A stretch of DNA of 64,000 nt from Alentia gelatinosa (lineage: Eukaryota > Annelida > Polychaeta > Phyllodocida > Polynoidae). Of the stretch, positions 45,681 through 56,248 are shown piece by piece. How positions within the stretch are numbered: the stretch's first letter is position 1; every line of letters starts with the position of its first letter. The stretch lies in the NCBI GenBank assembly GCA_950022655.1, contig OX465592.1:2194623-2258622 (forward strand). Reading direction: 5' to 3'. The translations under genes and the position numbers were made by a program. The notes below the pieces were generated by a model. It searched no databases. It had not been told where the DNA came from and saw only the letters and a program-made list of their open reading frames with translations.

Positions 45681-45822
45681 AAACGTGGTTACTGAGCCCG
45701 TACAGGTGGCCGTTCGAGGTCATTTGATGAAAAAATACATCCCGACGCCGCAGGCAGGAGGGCTGTCTTTTTTCATCAAATGACCAAGAACGGACAACGT
45801 ACGGGCTCAGTCACTACGTTTT
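45681..45822. mobile_element. Foldback element F9 (142 bp)
   Basis: aaacgtggttactgagcccg / cgggctcagtcactacgttt ends, ggtcatttgatgaaaaaa and its complement, apex catcccgacgccgcaggcag. Confidence 0.9.
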
Positions 45823-45839
45823 CGTATTACTATACACCT

Positions 45840-46075
45840 CCTAATCATTTAAAACGCCGTTTTGTTAACTGTACAAAGCCTATAGACCCTATGGAGGTAT
45901 CCCAGAATCCAGTCTGTTTACAGGTCCCGGTCTCGCTGGTTACCGACGTTGTATGGTGATAGGCCCTTGACCCGTAACCCACAATCATTGCTTTTTAACG
46001 GTTTAGCGGGCACGAACATTATTTATACTACACCCCTAGCAGCGGGTAGTATTTCATAGACGTTCGCTCACAGGT
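45840..46075. repeat. Inverse of the 27470-27560 repeat
   Basis: gttcgtgcc-type block read inversely: acgaacattatttatactac, cagcgggtagtatttcatag, acgttcgctc. Confidence 0.65.
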
Positions 46076-46182
46076 TTATAGGAATAAACGATACACGTGG
46101 CTACCTGTAGACTAATTAGGGACTATGTGCCCTGATCCGCAATGATCCTATGATCAAACACGACTGATTGCCTTGATTGTAG

Positions 46183-46313
46183 ACCACATTAACTCTGTTG
46201 ACATGCACTCAGTAAATCGTCTGTGTCGTGAGGACTTGTTGACAGAACACGGGGTGTCTAACGACCTGAGAATAGAGAACATGAAGGGGGCCGAATTGAA
46301 ACGTCTAAATTAG
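46183..46313 (+). CDS. Candidate terminal coding exon (unidentified)
   Basis: After the polypyrimidine-like ttgccttgattgtag, the frame runs 43 codons to TAG at 46311-46313. It reads HINSVDMHSVNRLC, then REDLLTEHGVSNDL, then RIENMKGAELKRLN. Codon use and amphipathic spacing look protein-like. The frame also stays open ~12 codons upstream of the AG before reaching TGA. The C-terminal half loosely resembles a SAP-type helix pattern (L-x-x-x-G...L-x-R-L), but this is weak. No partner exon was identified. It could be a chance open stretch or a decayed exon. Confidence 0.28.
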
Positions 46314-46960
46314 TTCAAAGGTTTCGTAACTTGAAATTTTTTTTTTATAATTAAAAAAAAAAACACTTTTTTTTTTAAAATTCCGAAACAGAATGTCAGC
46401 GCTTTTGAAAACAGGGGTGAGTTGGTTTTTTTTTTAAAGAAAGAACGATTTAAGACCGTTATATATTTAACTCTTGTTTGGGAGGATAGTCCCCACGAAT
46501 GAGACCTCTACTGACGACCTACTAGGCGAGAGCTCGTCCATCGCGTTTTATTACCCTTATCATCCATAGGGAGAGAAATCCTCGTTCAAAGTCTCGTTCA
46601 AGAGGTCCCGAGGACAAAATCTGCCCGAAAGACACTTGGGGGGAACTTGGGGGTTTATAATGACTGACGTTGGCGACCTATAGTGGTAGTTTTGGTAACT
46701 AATTTAATCATTTCTAAGTATGAATAAATCTAACTAAATAGCTCAGTAATTCTCCATCTAACACTTCCAGTTTGTATTTGGATCATAATAATGTCATATC
46801 TACTAGTTTGAATGAATAGATAAGCTTTTATCATCCACCTGATACAAAGTGTCCATAGAAAACACAAAGGGAGTTTGTATGGACATACCCGGCGCATACG
46901 GATATATTGTATGTTCCGGGTGGCGCATACGGAAAAATAGTGCGGAAAAGTTGGATGATA
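46314..46960. other. Unclassified interval
   Basis: Poly(A)/poly(T) tracts at 46335-46375. 46835-46935 carries module-like cataccc-ggcgcatacgg folds (ggcgcatacggatatattgt and gtggcgcatacgg). No supported gene. Confidence 0.35.
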
Positions 46961-46964
46961 AATA

Positions 46965-47106
46965 CAATATAGACTGGTTTCAGATAAAAGCGGTTGTATG
47001 CTCCTCAGAGTTGACTCTACGCAATATCCTCGCATACGCTCGGATATTACTACGCGTCTACTCCTCGGAGCATACGGCCGCTGGTATCTGAAACCAGTCA
47101 ATATTG
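46965..47106. mobile_element. Foldback element F7, copy 2 (142 bp)
   Basis: caatatagactggtttcaga / tctgaaaccagtcaatattg ends; inner arms gtatgctcc / ggagcatac; apex caatatcctcgcatacgctc then ggatattactacgcg. Confidence 0.92.
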
Positions 47107-47684
47107 TGTACTTATTAGTTATTATAAATAACCCATGATACCCCTAGAGGTGTCGCCCACCTGGAGAGAGGTGAAGGAGACTCTGGACGAGGTGTCCTGA
47201 CCCGACAATAAATAATAATACGTGAATGGAGGAGAGCTTGTCTATCGGTGGCTACAACTGCCCTTCCCCATGATAAATCAGCCAATTAAACCCCAACCCT
47301 CGCACGACCTCTCCTCGGGCTTTAGACTCTCTTTGGCCTCAGCCTCGGGCGCCAGTTCTTCCTGGTGAATAATCGGAAGAGAAGAGCCAATCAGACATCA
47401 AAGAGAACTGGCGGGAGCCGTGTCGCTGAGCCCCGGGCTGGGTGGTGTGTACATTCACAGAAAATAATTCAAACTTTGATAACTTGGACTAAAAGAGATA
47501 TTGGCAAATGGATTTCAGATCTCGAATCACCTCAGTCTCTCCTACATCGGTGTGTAATACTTATAGATCAGACAAGGGAATACACACACCACTGAGACCT
47601 ACCTAGATTCGGAATGAAACAGTGAAGGTGCATACATAGACAATCTTAAGGTCAGGCAGGGTCAGTTATTACCCCCATGCTAGA
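47107..47684. other. GC-richer unclassified interval
   Basis: 47200-47460 has relatively many CpG dinucleotides and a CCAAT-type site (gagccaatcagacatc). It might be promoter-like, but no transcription start or downstream exon can be shown. Confidence 0.3.
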
Positions 47685-48345
47685 AATGCTCGATGTGTCG
47701 GGAAAGGCAATGAAATCGGGTCGGTGAAGTGCATACATTGACATACAAGTGACGCCGATTCTCACCAATCAAACAGATCTGTCGGGCGAAGGTTGAATCG
47801 GGCACCGTGTCGATGTCGATGTGTGACCATCGGCTCGGTGAGAGTCGGAAATAAAATTTCGGTGTCTTATACCTATAAGACACCGACATGTAGACTCTTC
47901 CCGACGACACCTCCCCCTTTTATAACCTCGTAAATTACCCGGGTTAAGATGAAAGAGAGCCGCCGGGAGCCGAGCCGGGGTGAGCCACTGGCCGCTGGTG
48001 TGGAATTATAGAAATTAATTCAAAGTTTAATAACTTCGGATCCAATTAAGATATCGGGAAACTGTTTTCAGGTTTACAATCCCTTCTGTCTCCCCTACAA
48101 ATCGGTACTAGGGAATAGGTAGCATCGCTATTCAAATGGCCAACTTGGAATCGGTAACAATCGGTGAAAGTGCGTACACCGAAATCTTAAGGTCGGGGAC
48201 AGTCGGTCATATCTGACAGGGTAGTAATACCCGACGCGTCGGGAAAAGCAATAAAATCGGGTCGGTGAAGTGCGTTCACCGACGGGGAAAGGTAGAATCG
48301 GGCACAGCCGTCGGGTCGGTGTCTTATAGGCTTAAACTAGGCAAG
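47685..48345 (-). repeat. CCCGATT/AAGACACCG repeat, inverted copy
   Basis: gaaatcgggtcggtgaagtg, tcggtgtcttatacctataa, gagccgccgggagccgagcc and tgtctcccctacaaatcggt are the inverse of 11870-12640. Confidence 0.75.
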
Positions 48346-48463
48346 ACAATGCCAGCTGCAGGACATGTTTAACCAAAGAAGTGGAGAGGTGGGGTTTAAA
48401 AACAAATGCTGGTAGTTGGGTGATTTCTAAATTCTATTGAGTTTTGCAAATAACTAAGGATAA

Positions 48464-48836
48464 GGCCACTACAAAAACAAACCTGTTTCTCATCACCGCG
48501 CGCATCAGAAAAAACGATTTTAGAAGATTTTTTTTTTTTTTTTTTTAAATAGATGAACCTTGATAGAAATTATGAAAGGTATGTGTATTTAGTATCAAAT
48601 TAAAGCTCCTGATGTCAGGGATGCATTAAATGTATAGCCAGTTAAAATCTGGAAACCCCGCGTAAGCAGACACCCCACGTAAGCAGCCACTTTGGCCCGG
48701 ATCGGGGTGTGTCCGCTTATGCGGGGTTTTACTGTATGTCTGCCATCTTTGATATAGCCAAAAAAAACGAAAAAAAACGCCCTCGTCATATTTTTCATGG
48801 CTTGGTGATGAGAAACAATTTTTTTTTTTAGTGGCC
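48464..48836 (+). mobile_element. Composite MITE copy 2, TAA TSD
   Basis: TAA | GGCCACTACAAAAAC ... TTTTTTTAGTGGCC | TAA. Contains ctgtttctcatcaccgcgcg and the pogo-like insert 48653-48734 at the same position as in copy 1. Confidence 0.92.
48653..48734 (+). mobile_element. pogo/Tigger-like MITE inside composite MITE
   Basis: gaaaccccgcgtaagcagac ... tgcggggttttactg followed by TA; same missing left end as 31409. Confidence 0.88.
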
Positions 48837-49142
48837 TAATATAAGTTCCATATATCAGCAAATGGAAAATGCAAAAAAAAGGCATATCAGGGTGCTTACT
48901 TTTATGGGAGGGCCATCTGAAAATGTAATTTGTCCTTAACTATTGGTGGCTATGGGAAAATGCAATATATAATGACTTTGTTGCTAAATGACACTGATGT
49001 TCTATTGCTATCTTCAAAAAATTCTGGATTATGATAGTTGGGAACGTGTACAAACTCTCCAAGCAGTATAAAAGATCTGGTAGGAGAGTAACAAACAAGT
49101 CCCGCTACTGGGTCAAGGCGGCCGCTTATTTAACCCGACCAA

Positions 49143-49351
49143 AGGCCTGTTTAATAATCTGGGATCGTACTTGTAGACCCTTTTCTGTACGCCGTAGAGA
49201 CCCAGGGACGATGTGGGTCAACTTTATTCAACCCTTAGGCCTATGGGCGACCTAATTAACGGCCTTAGCAAATAGATTATTTAGCCATAACACTTGTACA
49301 ATGTATAGAAAAGGGTCATCATATTCGATCCCCGATTATTAAACAATCCCC
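49143..49351 (+). mobile_element. MITE with TGTTTAATAATC ends
   Basis: ggcctgtttaataatctggg / cccgattattaaacaatccc are the inverted ends. The interior contains ttgtagacccttttctgtac and its diverged complement. This is the most complete copy of the family. Confidence 0.82.
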
Positions 49352-49577
49352 AGAGCTAACTTTGTGTAGCTCTGGCGGCCAGTGGAAGTCTCTACAGGGG
49401 CGTTGGTCTGTGACGTAGTTGTGTCCGTATGCCGTCAGGTGGCGTGCTTGTCCTGTGAGCGCGGGTCGCTCCGTTAAACGTCAGATGGCGCCACTGTCGC
49501 GTTTCCCGCTCGTCCTCATTGTAGAGAACTTTTTAAAAAAATCACTGTTATTGCATCTCTCGTCTACACGAGTTATT

Positions 49578-49905
49578 TGGGGGTGGGGAGTTAGCTCAGT
49601 GGTTAAGACACTGGACTTGTAATCCCAAGGTTGTAGGACTTTGTGGGTTCGAGTCCCACTGCAGCCACTCTTCGCCTTCATTCCCAGCAGTGGTAGATTT
49701 ACTGCTATATCAAAGGCCAATCGTTCTCATACCATGTCTATGTGGTGTGGGAACTAAAAGAACTCTCACCTCAGTAAATGTGTAGGGGCGAGAATTCATT
49801 ACATAGATTCGATCACCACCCTTGTGGTGTAAAAGAACCTTGAGTAAGTCTGGTGAGAACCTGTAATGGTTAACTGGACGTTAAATCAAACCAACCAACC
49901 AATCA
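49578..49905 (+). mobile_element. tRNA-derived SINE (short form), 12-bp TSD
   Basis: Flanked by acacgagttatt (49566-49577 and 49906-49917). The head gttagctcagtggttaagac is an A box, and gtgggttcgagtcccac is an intact B box. The cttgtaa anticodon loop gives TGT (tRNA-Thr-like). The tail is (AACC)n. The element starts directly at the tRNA-like head. Confidence 0.95.
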
Positions 49906-50114
49906 ACACGAGTTATTCTACTACAACAATGAAAAAATGATACATCAAGAATCCTCTTAGACCAGGTCTTTAGCACCTGGCTAAGACATAATGTCTGTGA
50001 AGCATTGAAACATTACAGTCCAGATGAGAAAAATGGAAATCAGATGAAATTTACCAACTACTAAGTACATACCTTTACAAGTTTTTCTTGAAGGTATCGG
50101 CACTTATCTGAGAG

Positions 50115-50265
50115 TTTATCCTACCCCTATTATAAAATCCCATAGGCTTAACATTGAGTTTCCGTATGCCACGCTGACTGGCATACAGAGTTTTATATGC
50201 CACTAGTGGCATACAGAATTTTTATCACGTGATATTCCAAAATCGAGGAGATGGGGTAGGATAAA
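50115..50265 (+). mobile_element. MITE family W, copy 4
   Basis: tttatcctacccctattata ... gatggggtaggataaa, module cccataggcttaacattgag, internal folds tatgccactagtggcata and cgtatgcca ... tggcatacag. Followed by foldback F6 as at 26994-27226. Confidence 0.9.
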
Positions 50266-50280
50266 ATCAAAACCTGATTT

Positions 50281-50401
50281 GTTTTAATCTTGGCCATCAT
50301 ATGCCACTCCTGGAGTTTTGACTCGGGACTTCACTCGGCTTCGCATCATGAAGTCACTCTGCCAAACTCCAGTCGTGGCATACAGTGGCCAAGATTAAAA
50401 C
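50281..50401. mobile_element. Foldback element F6, copy 2 (121 bp)
   Basis: gttttaatcttggccatcat / gtggccaagattaaaac, apex cttcactcggcttcgcatca. Same length as copy 1. Confidence 0.92.
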
Positions 50402-50839
50402 TCATCCAGTTTTACGATAATATATATAATTTCCTTACGTTGTGCCAAGCAAAAGTAATATTGATTTAGCCTCATTTACGCTAATAAAACAGTGGTTTGA
50501 ACCTCAGCTTCATGCCATGGCCGACAAGGATACATTATCCAAGTCTTCCCGGTCTTTCTAACTCAGAAAGATCTAGAAGGAAATATTTCCACTTTTTACC
50601 CTGACTACAGCTGACATCCCTGTATCAATATGGAAGAATGTCACCCACTCCCCCCTTGTTCAGATTTTCTATACATTATATATACTGTATTTGTAATATA
50701 TGAATAACTTATATACTGCCATGGTCATTCTTCATTCTTTATTTTTTGTATTGTTATGGTGATGGTTTACTTTATTACTATGTAAATTTGACCTTTGTTG
50801 TATCTCATGCTGTAAAGTTTTATACAACCGTTCTATTGA

Positions 50840-50958
50840 CACCTGTAAGCCTAGTCACTAGGCAAAGGCTACTTGACCAATAACTGGAGCCGTTGGAAGA
50901 TGGGCGTTATTGCCCACACGTAACTCCAGTATAAATAAAAGCTTTTAAAAAAAAAAAG
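50840..50958 (+). mobile_element. Retroposon 3' tail with poly(A)
   Basis: aactggagccgttggaagat, then gtataaataaaagctttt and an A-rich tail. The same tail is inserted at 62337-62466 (ctggagccgttggaagattg ... gtataaataaaagtcc). Two copies with the same 3' end and different 5' extents indicate LINE-type retroposition. Confidence 0.75.
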
Positions 50959-51028
50959 AAAAAAAGGTGAATTTGATATATAATGTATGTATTTTTATTG
51001 AATAATTAAAAATTGATTTTATTTTCAG

Positions 51029-51100
51029 GGATAGGGCCGCAGGCAGCACAATGCGTCCAAAACGTCCGCGTACATCGCTCGGCAGCAAGCGACCCTGTCG
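51029..51100 (+). CDS. Exon A of putative secreted/membrane protein gene
   Basis: Acceptor ttgattttattttcag precedes the exon and donor CG|gtaagaatt follows it. ATG at 51051 has A at -3. The 16 full codons read MRPKRPRTSLGSKRPC, strongly basic, with two bases (CG) left over (phase 2). The frame is also open back to the acceptor, so an upstream coding exon is possible. Joined to 57221-57318 it continues in frame. The exon is free of any repeat family seen here, but MITEs lie close on both sides. Protein family not recognised. Confidence 0.55.
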
Positions 51101-51510
51101 GTAAGAATTTACATGAAAACTCGTACTCAACGCCCATGGAGTATTTTTTTTAAAGTACCCAAAGGGGGATTATATCATGTAAATCCATGATTTAACAAGG
51201 ACATTTTATTAGGCAATGGTTGTTTTAAGAGCTGATCAACACTTGTCATTAATGTCCAGTTATCAAATTTTTACAAGATATCCTGACTGGAATTAGCTGA
51301 CTATTATTATCTGAAACGACCAACTGTTTATCTCGATTTGATTTACCTAATCAGCTGTATCAATACAGCTGACGGATGCGCCCGTTTATGTATCAAAAGA
51401 AACGTGTACCACTATGTTTCCTTGTACTATGTCAACCAACGATGATACAATAAAAAACATTTAAAAAAAAGGGTTGGCCGATTAGTCAATGTCAAGGGTG
51501 AGATAAATTC

Positions 51511-51656
51511 AGAAACCTTTTCAAGTTTACAGTCAGAGCTTGTATGCCATCTCGTTTGGATCGCTACGTAATTCACGTGGCTTTGCCTTGTGAATTACTA
51601 TGCGATTCAAACTCGATGGGATACGAGCTCTGACCCTAAACTTGAATAGGTTTCCT
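51511..51656. mobile_element. Foldback element F8, copy 2
   Basis: agaaaccttttcaagtttac / aaacttgaataggtttcct, apex taattcacgtggctttgcct then tgtgaattactatgcg. An AATAAA-A8 tail (51450-51472) lies just to its left. Confidence 0.9.
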
Positions 51657-51690
51657 CTGTAATATCTTTTTTAAAACATTGGATTCCATC

Positions 51691-51995
51691 CATTATCTCA
51701 CCCCTGGTATAAATGCCTATAGGCTTAACATTGGGAACTCGTTCTCCCTGCCCCTACAAGAATTGCAGTCCGTTCTCCATGTTCTATATCCTGAGTGTTG
51801 TCCATTCTTTTAGTGTGTACAGGGGTCGGATAAATACAGAAAGCAACTCGTTTAGGTCAAAGAGGTTATTCTCCAACTCATTTGAATACGGAGTGATATT
51901 CAATCGGCTGTCGCCTCGTTCATATCATACCGCATCAAACTCGTGGGGAACGACAACTTTGACCAAAACTTGTTGGTTTCTTCTTTATTATCTCA
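51691..51995 (+). mobile_element. Foldback element F1, copy 3
   Basis: tatctcacccctggtataaa, ataggcttaacattgggaac, then the fold with gatattcaatcggctgtcgc at its apex, closing at aaaacttgttggtttcttct. The 102-codon frame parallels those of copies 1 and 2. Confidence 0.88.
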
Positions 51996-52445
51996 CCCCT
52001 GGTATTTCCCCCATAGATTGAATATTGGGAACTTTGTACTCAATGCCTATGGAGTATTTGAGAAAAAAAAAGAGAACTCGATGGGGATCGTGTCAATAAT
52101 AGGAGTGTGATAATATCTGAACCAAATATATCTGAAAAAAAAAAAAAAATTCTACTGACCACCCTGAAAAGGGAGAGGTCATAGTTGAATTTTTTTCAAT
52201 AACATAATATCTGAACCACACTCAATTTATAGCCACTATGATATGCCATTCATTTTGGTTTGCTACGTTACCTCGTGAGATTACTCCACAACCATATTGC
52301 ATATTTTCAGTATATATATGGATCTCGATACAGTTCCTGCCTAGTCTCATCATTTCCAGGTTGTAGGATTACAAAAAAAATATATAAAAAATTCACACGA
52401 AAGATCCAACTAATTTCATTCGGCATTTATATTGCATATATTTAA

Positions 52446-53275
52446 GGCATATCCTACAATTCACAGTGGCACCATTGATTATTGATTATCAAATATATTA
52501 CGTGTATTACGACGTCAACCTCGAGTGGTTTACAGAGCCGCCTGTCCACATAACCATCGTTTGTTGTATTTATTATCCATCTTTTCGTATGAATTAAACC
52601 CATTAATTATCATATAAACGGGTATAACAACAGGGACTATTTCTTTGATCTACAGCACAAAGGGGCTATTTTCCCCGTATACCATGGTTTTGAGGCCGTA
52701 TACCACAGGTTTGAATCCGTATACCACAGTTATGGTATCTGACAGGTTTTATATAATGGGTCGTGGTTTACTGAGTCCCCATACATTTTCAATGGAGTCT
52801 TTGTATGCGATAGATAATAAAGCCAATTATTAGTTAAAACTGGTTCTTTGTGACTGAGTCTAAAACAAAATTACTGAAATATGATGTTTTGTATGCTTTG
52901 ACCAAACTAAATTGGTAAAATATGCCTATTTTCATTTATTTGATTAATAGATCAAGAGATCCATGTAACAACTTTTATTAACAGAAGAGCCATCAATTAT
53001 AAGCCAACCAGTCACCATGGCAACTAGTTAGTATGGTCTATACATGTTCATTTATGTACCTCAGATCTACCATTAACTGAACCAAACACTTGACAGAGGC
53101 CACTAACGCAGCCGAAACGTTGTACCGCTGTTCTAATAAAAAGCCATCATCTAAACCGAATTGGGCAGCTGTTGAGTTGTACTTGTCTAAAACTATCAGT
53201 CTATTTGATTAATGTATTGAAATGTTTTGGATTCTATCAAAACCAAAGACAGTGACCTAGAGGGAAATGCCTAAA
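52446..53275 (+). mobile_element. TTAA element K with two insertions
   Basis: ggcatatcctacaattcaca at 52446, then a gap, ttagttaaaactggttcttt at 52835, then the retroposon 52949-53202, then attgaaatgttttggattct and ccaaagacagtgacctag. The order follows the 15542 copy. The first gap (about 52495-52820) holds unclassified sequence with ccgtataccac repeats. Confidence 0.75.
52949..53202 (+). mobile_element. Retroposon with 11-bp TSD, Penelope-like 3' motif
   Basis: Perfect duplications atttgattaat flank it (52938-52948 and 53203-53213). Near its end lies gaggccactaacgcagccga, then aacgttgtaccgctgttcta and ataaaa. A GGCC...CCGAAACGTTGT...AATAAA arrangement resembles 3' ends of GIY-YIG Penelope-like elements as I remember them. 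The TSD is firm and the class is inference. Confidence 0.6.
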
Positions 53276-53310
53276 GTGTGCGCAAAGGGAGTGCAGTCAA
53301 GTTATTGATG

Positions 53311-53595
53311 TCTGTGCATAACAATATTTATCAAATTAATGAATCGAACCAGGATTAAATATTCAGGATATGTCGCTGGATCAATGGGATCATGTTGCCT
53401 GCAGGATGGAGTGGGAGAGAGAGGGGTAAGTAGCGTGGAGAGGGGTGGAGAGAGATGAAAGGAGGGGGGCCGGGGGCATTACTCACATTGACTGAAATCA
53501 CTGAAGCCAGTCTGGGATCTGGGTGTAACCGACCACACCTTAATAGGAATGTCAGGGTTGTGTGCTTTTAAAAGAAATATCCCTGGGTCTCTATG
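53311..53595 (-). repeat. Inverted copy of the 9928-10215 repeat
   Basis: taaatattcaggatatgtcg, gatcatgttgcctgcaggat, gactgaaatcactgaagcca: near-identical in reverse to 9928-10215. Confidence 0.9.
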
Positions 53596-53689
53596 GCGTA
53601 TGGAAAAGGGTCTACATGTATGATCCTACATTATTAAACAGCCCCCTGCTTCTCAAGTCCAGTGATTTTGTTCCGTCTTTTCTCTGGTT

Positions 53690-53880
53690 CCCTTTTTTTT
53701 CTTTTTTTTTAAAAAACTTTTATTGGATCTTATAACAATCATCTCATCTTTTGAGTCTACAATAATTTCTTCATCCAACAAAAGTAGTTTGGGGGTAAGC
53801 AGCGCTTCGGCAATAGAGTTTTCTGCCTCCTCACAAAGCCATTTCCAGGGATACCCTGGCAAGGTGGACATTATTCATTT
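53690..53880 (-). mobile_element. Retroposed 3' end with AATAAA and poly(A)
   Basis: On the minus strand a frame starting at 53871 (MSTLPGYPWKWLCEEAEN ... DEEIIVDSKDEMIV) runs into caataaaagttttt and an A-rich tail (T-rich 53693-53712). An encoded poly(A) after AATAAA indicates a retrocopy or LINE tail. The protein segment is not recognised. A TGA lies two codons upstream of the ATG. Confidence 0.4.
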
Positions 53881-54273
53881 TGAAAAAGGCAGGAATTGAT
53901 ACAGACAAATACAAATCGCATTCTACGAGGGGGGCGGCTGCATCAGCAGTGGCTGCAAGTGGGGTGAATCTGAACACCTAAATGATTCACGCTGGCTGGC
54001 GGTCGGAGGAGGCGTTTAGACGCCATTATAACAAACCGATAGTCAGGGACACGGCGGCAGTCCAAGGGACGCTGTTACGACAATAAATGAGAGTGAGTAA
54101 CCCAGTAGATACTACTTGAGTTGTCAAGGTACGTTACTTTTTGTTGTGTTGACAGTTGCTGGGTTTGGAAGTTTTTTCTCATCTCAAGGAAACATAACCT
54201 ATAAATCTCTTATCGGTTCCCGGAAACACTCGAATGTTGCTGAGGTAAAATAGTAGAATTTTGAGAGACTTAC

Positions 54274-54354
54274 CTGGTAAGTTGAAGAAAAATTGAGATT
54301 TTACCGAGGACAACACGGAGTGTTGTAGGGGACAGATGCCCTACCCGCACCACC
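54274..54354 (-). other. Exon-like or structured-RNA segment
   Basis: On the minus strand tttttttctttcctag (acceptor) precedes 81 bases ending ACTTACCAG, and gtaagtctct (consensus donor) follows. One frame is open throughout (includes VGHLSPTTLRVVLGKISIF). The same bases form hairpins: caacac-gga-gtgttg, gtaggg...ccctac, and ggtaaaat...attttacc enclosing acttacctggtaagt. Both a minus-strand exon and a non-coding structured RNA are open. It lies inside the putative plus-strand intron. Confidence 0.35.
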
Positions 54355-54698
54355 CTAGGAAAGAAAAAAAATTAAGATGATGTGTTGATGTTGTATATTA
54401 TAATCGGTGTGTGTGGGGTTTATGAGTATGAGTTAGTTTCCTTGATCTGTTGTTTATAAATTCTGCTGTCACGTGATACTTTCCCGCCTTATCTCATTTA
54501 ATTTAATATCCTACAAAGCTGAGAGACCTGATGCAACTTAACATTCAGATATGGTATAGTAAGTTTGGTTGACAAGTAATCTTTAACAGTAAGATAGTTC
54601 GAGTACAAGACAGTTATGAAAATACTTCACTTCGGAATTGAATCATACAAGACTGATTTAGTTAAATTTTTGAATTCGGCATAAGTTGGGGTAAAGGG

Positions 54699-54904
54699 GG
54701 TGTTCCACTGGACCGACGGTAGCCGATTCCTTAGCCAGACAATCGCCGATTATTATCGGATGCCCTAGAATTTCTCAAATCTTTGAAAATGGTAATTTAT
54801 TAAACTATTATTATCAGAATTAAATAAATTACAATACGTGGGCTTCCTCTTAAGGGCCCAGGAACAATTGATCGGGTGAGAAATCGGCCTGGTGGATTGT
54901 GCCC
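54699..54904 (-). mobile_element. hAT-like MITE, inverted copy
   Basis: ggtgttccactggaccgacg ... atcggcctggtggattgtgc, the inverse of 38785-38990. No clean TSD at this locus. Confidence 0.82.
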
Positions 54905-55326
54905 TTTAGGCGGACAATGGCAGGGAGTGTGGTCCATAGTTGAGCTCCTCTATACTCCACACTAGTCATATAGGATTGCGTATTCGGCTGTACAACTTGT
55001 AATACAGGACCAAATAACAACAACACCCGCCAATTTCAACATTCACACCCATCAGCCCCAACATCCAACAACAACATTCACACTTATTATCCCACACTTA
55101 TCCACACTCACCAACAATATCACCTACACCCACTAACCCACGCCTACCTACACCTAACAACGACCACAACTTAATAAAAGTGTCAGGGGTGTGTTTTAAA
55201 AAAAATATCCATACCGGATACTATATATGGATTATGTATAACCCCTTTCAGTTACCCTAGTAATTATTTTTGAAAAATAACTCAACAAGATATTTCAATA
55301 TGTAAAATTTTTTTCTTTCCCCCCAG

Positions 55327-55466
55327 ACCATCCTGAAGCTATGAGTCCCGTTTTCTCTGCCCAAAACCATTGGGATACTGCCTGTCAGACAGCCCCTGAC
55401 ACCATCCAGTGTCATATCAAGCCTCTGACATCTTTACAAAAGCAGCCTGAAGATTCCCAGGGATGA
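55327..55466 (+). CDS. Candidate coding exon (unidentified)
   Basis: A strong acceptor, ttttttctttcccccccag-like (55308-55326), is followed by a 45-codon frame to TGA: HPEAMSPVFSAQNHWDTACQ, then TAPDTIQCHIKPLTSL, then QKQPEDSQG. The frame needs a phase-1 upstream exon. Exon A ends in phase 2, so splicing A to this exon would hit TGA at the fourth codon. It is either an alternative or poison exon, part of another transcript, or chance. Confidence 0.3.
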
Positions 55467-56248
55467 AACCGCCACTTGTTAATTATTGCCATTACTATAA
55501 CAACAAACCACGCCCCCTAAACCATGACATCACGGTCAGGGCGGACGATTAACGATCAGCCTAGCGATTCACTTAGAAACGCGATGATCGACAAGGGAAC
55601 TGTTCGAAAGCGAGAAACGATGACGTCAACGCCCTGTCGCGTGACAGCGCATTCAAGCAGTAGCTGCATTGATAGCAAGACATGCCTCGTCCTCTCTAAA
55701 GATATTCCAATATGGATGTGAAACTGTATACACACATGAACCCGGAACGTACCTGAAAAACTCACCTAGGCGAGAGGTACTTAATGCACATTTAAAAAAA
55801 AAAAATTAAAACATTAAAAAAATTAAAACAAAAAATCACCAAAAGAACAATCTATATGATATTTCAAACTAAACAATAATATCGGAACTGTTGGTTAACA
55901 GTGTATCACAAAGACTGCGGGATTGGACAAATTATAAATTAAAAATATCAAAAGGAAAGAAATAGACTTCTATTTCAGGAAAGATTCTGCCAAATGACAA
56001 TTGCTCAAAATACATTGGAACTCATTTTGGATGACAGTGGTAGATATCGGATGTCAGTAGCGTTCACACACATTATTTTCGATTAAAATGTTGTTCAAAG
56101 CCATTATTAAGCACAGTCTCCTTGCCATACAAAATGGATATTGAACAATTTAATTATATATTTGAAATAAACTAGCCACTATATGATTTCCGTAAATTCC
56201 CTCTCCACACTGATTATTTAACAACTGTTGAGCATGTCATGTTCAATA

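Noticed and set aside
54268..54276. U1 snRNA 5' end (ACTTACCTG)
   Set aside because: Only the 9-10 bases complementary to a splice donor match; the downstream sequence does not fit U1 stem-loops or show its Sm site.
55524..55721. 65-codon frame (and mirrored minus frame)
   Set aside because: Both strands are open over the same bases; neither has recognisable motifs, and splice context is missing.
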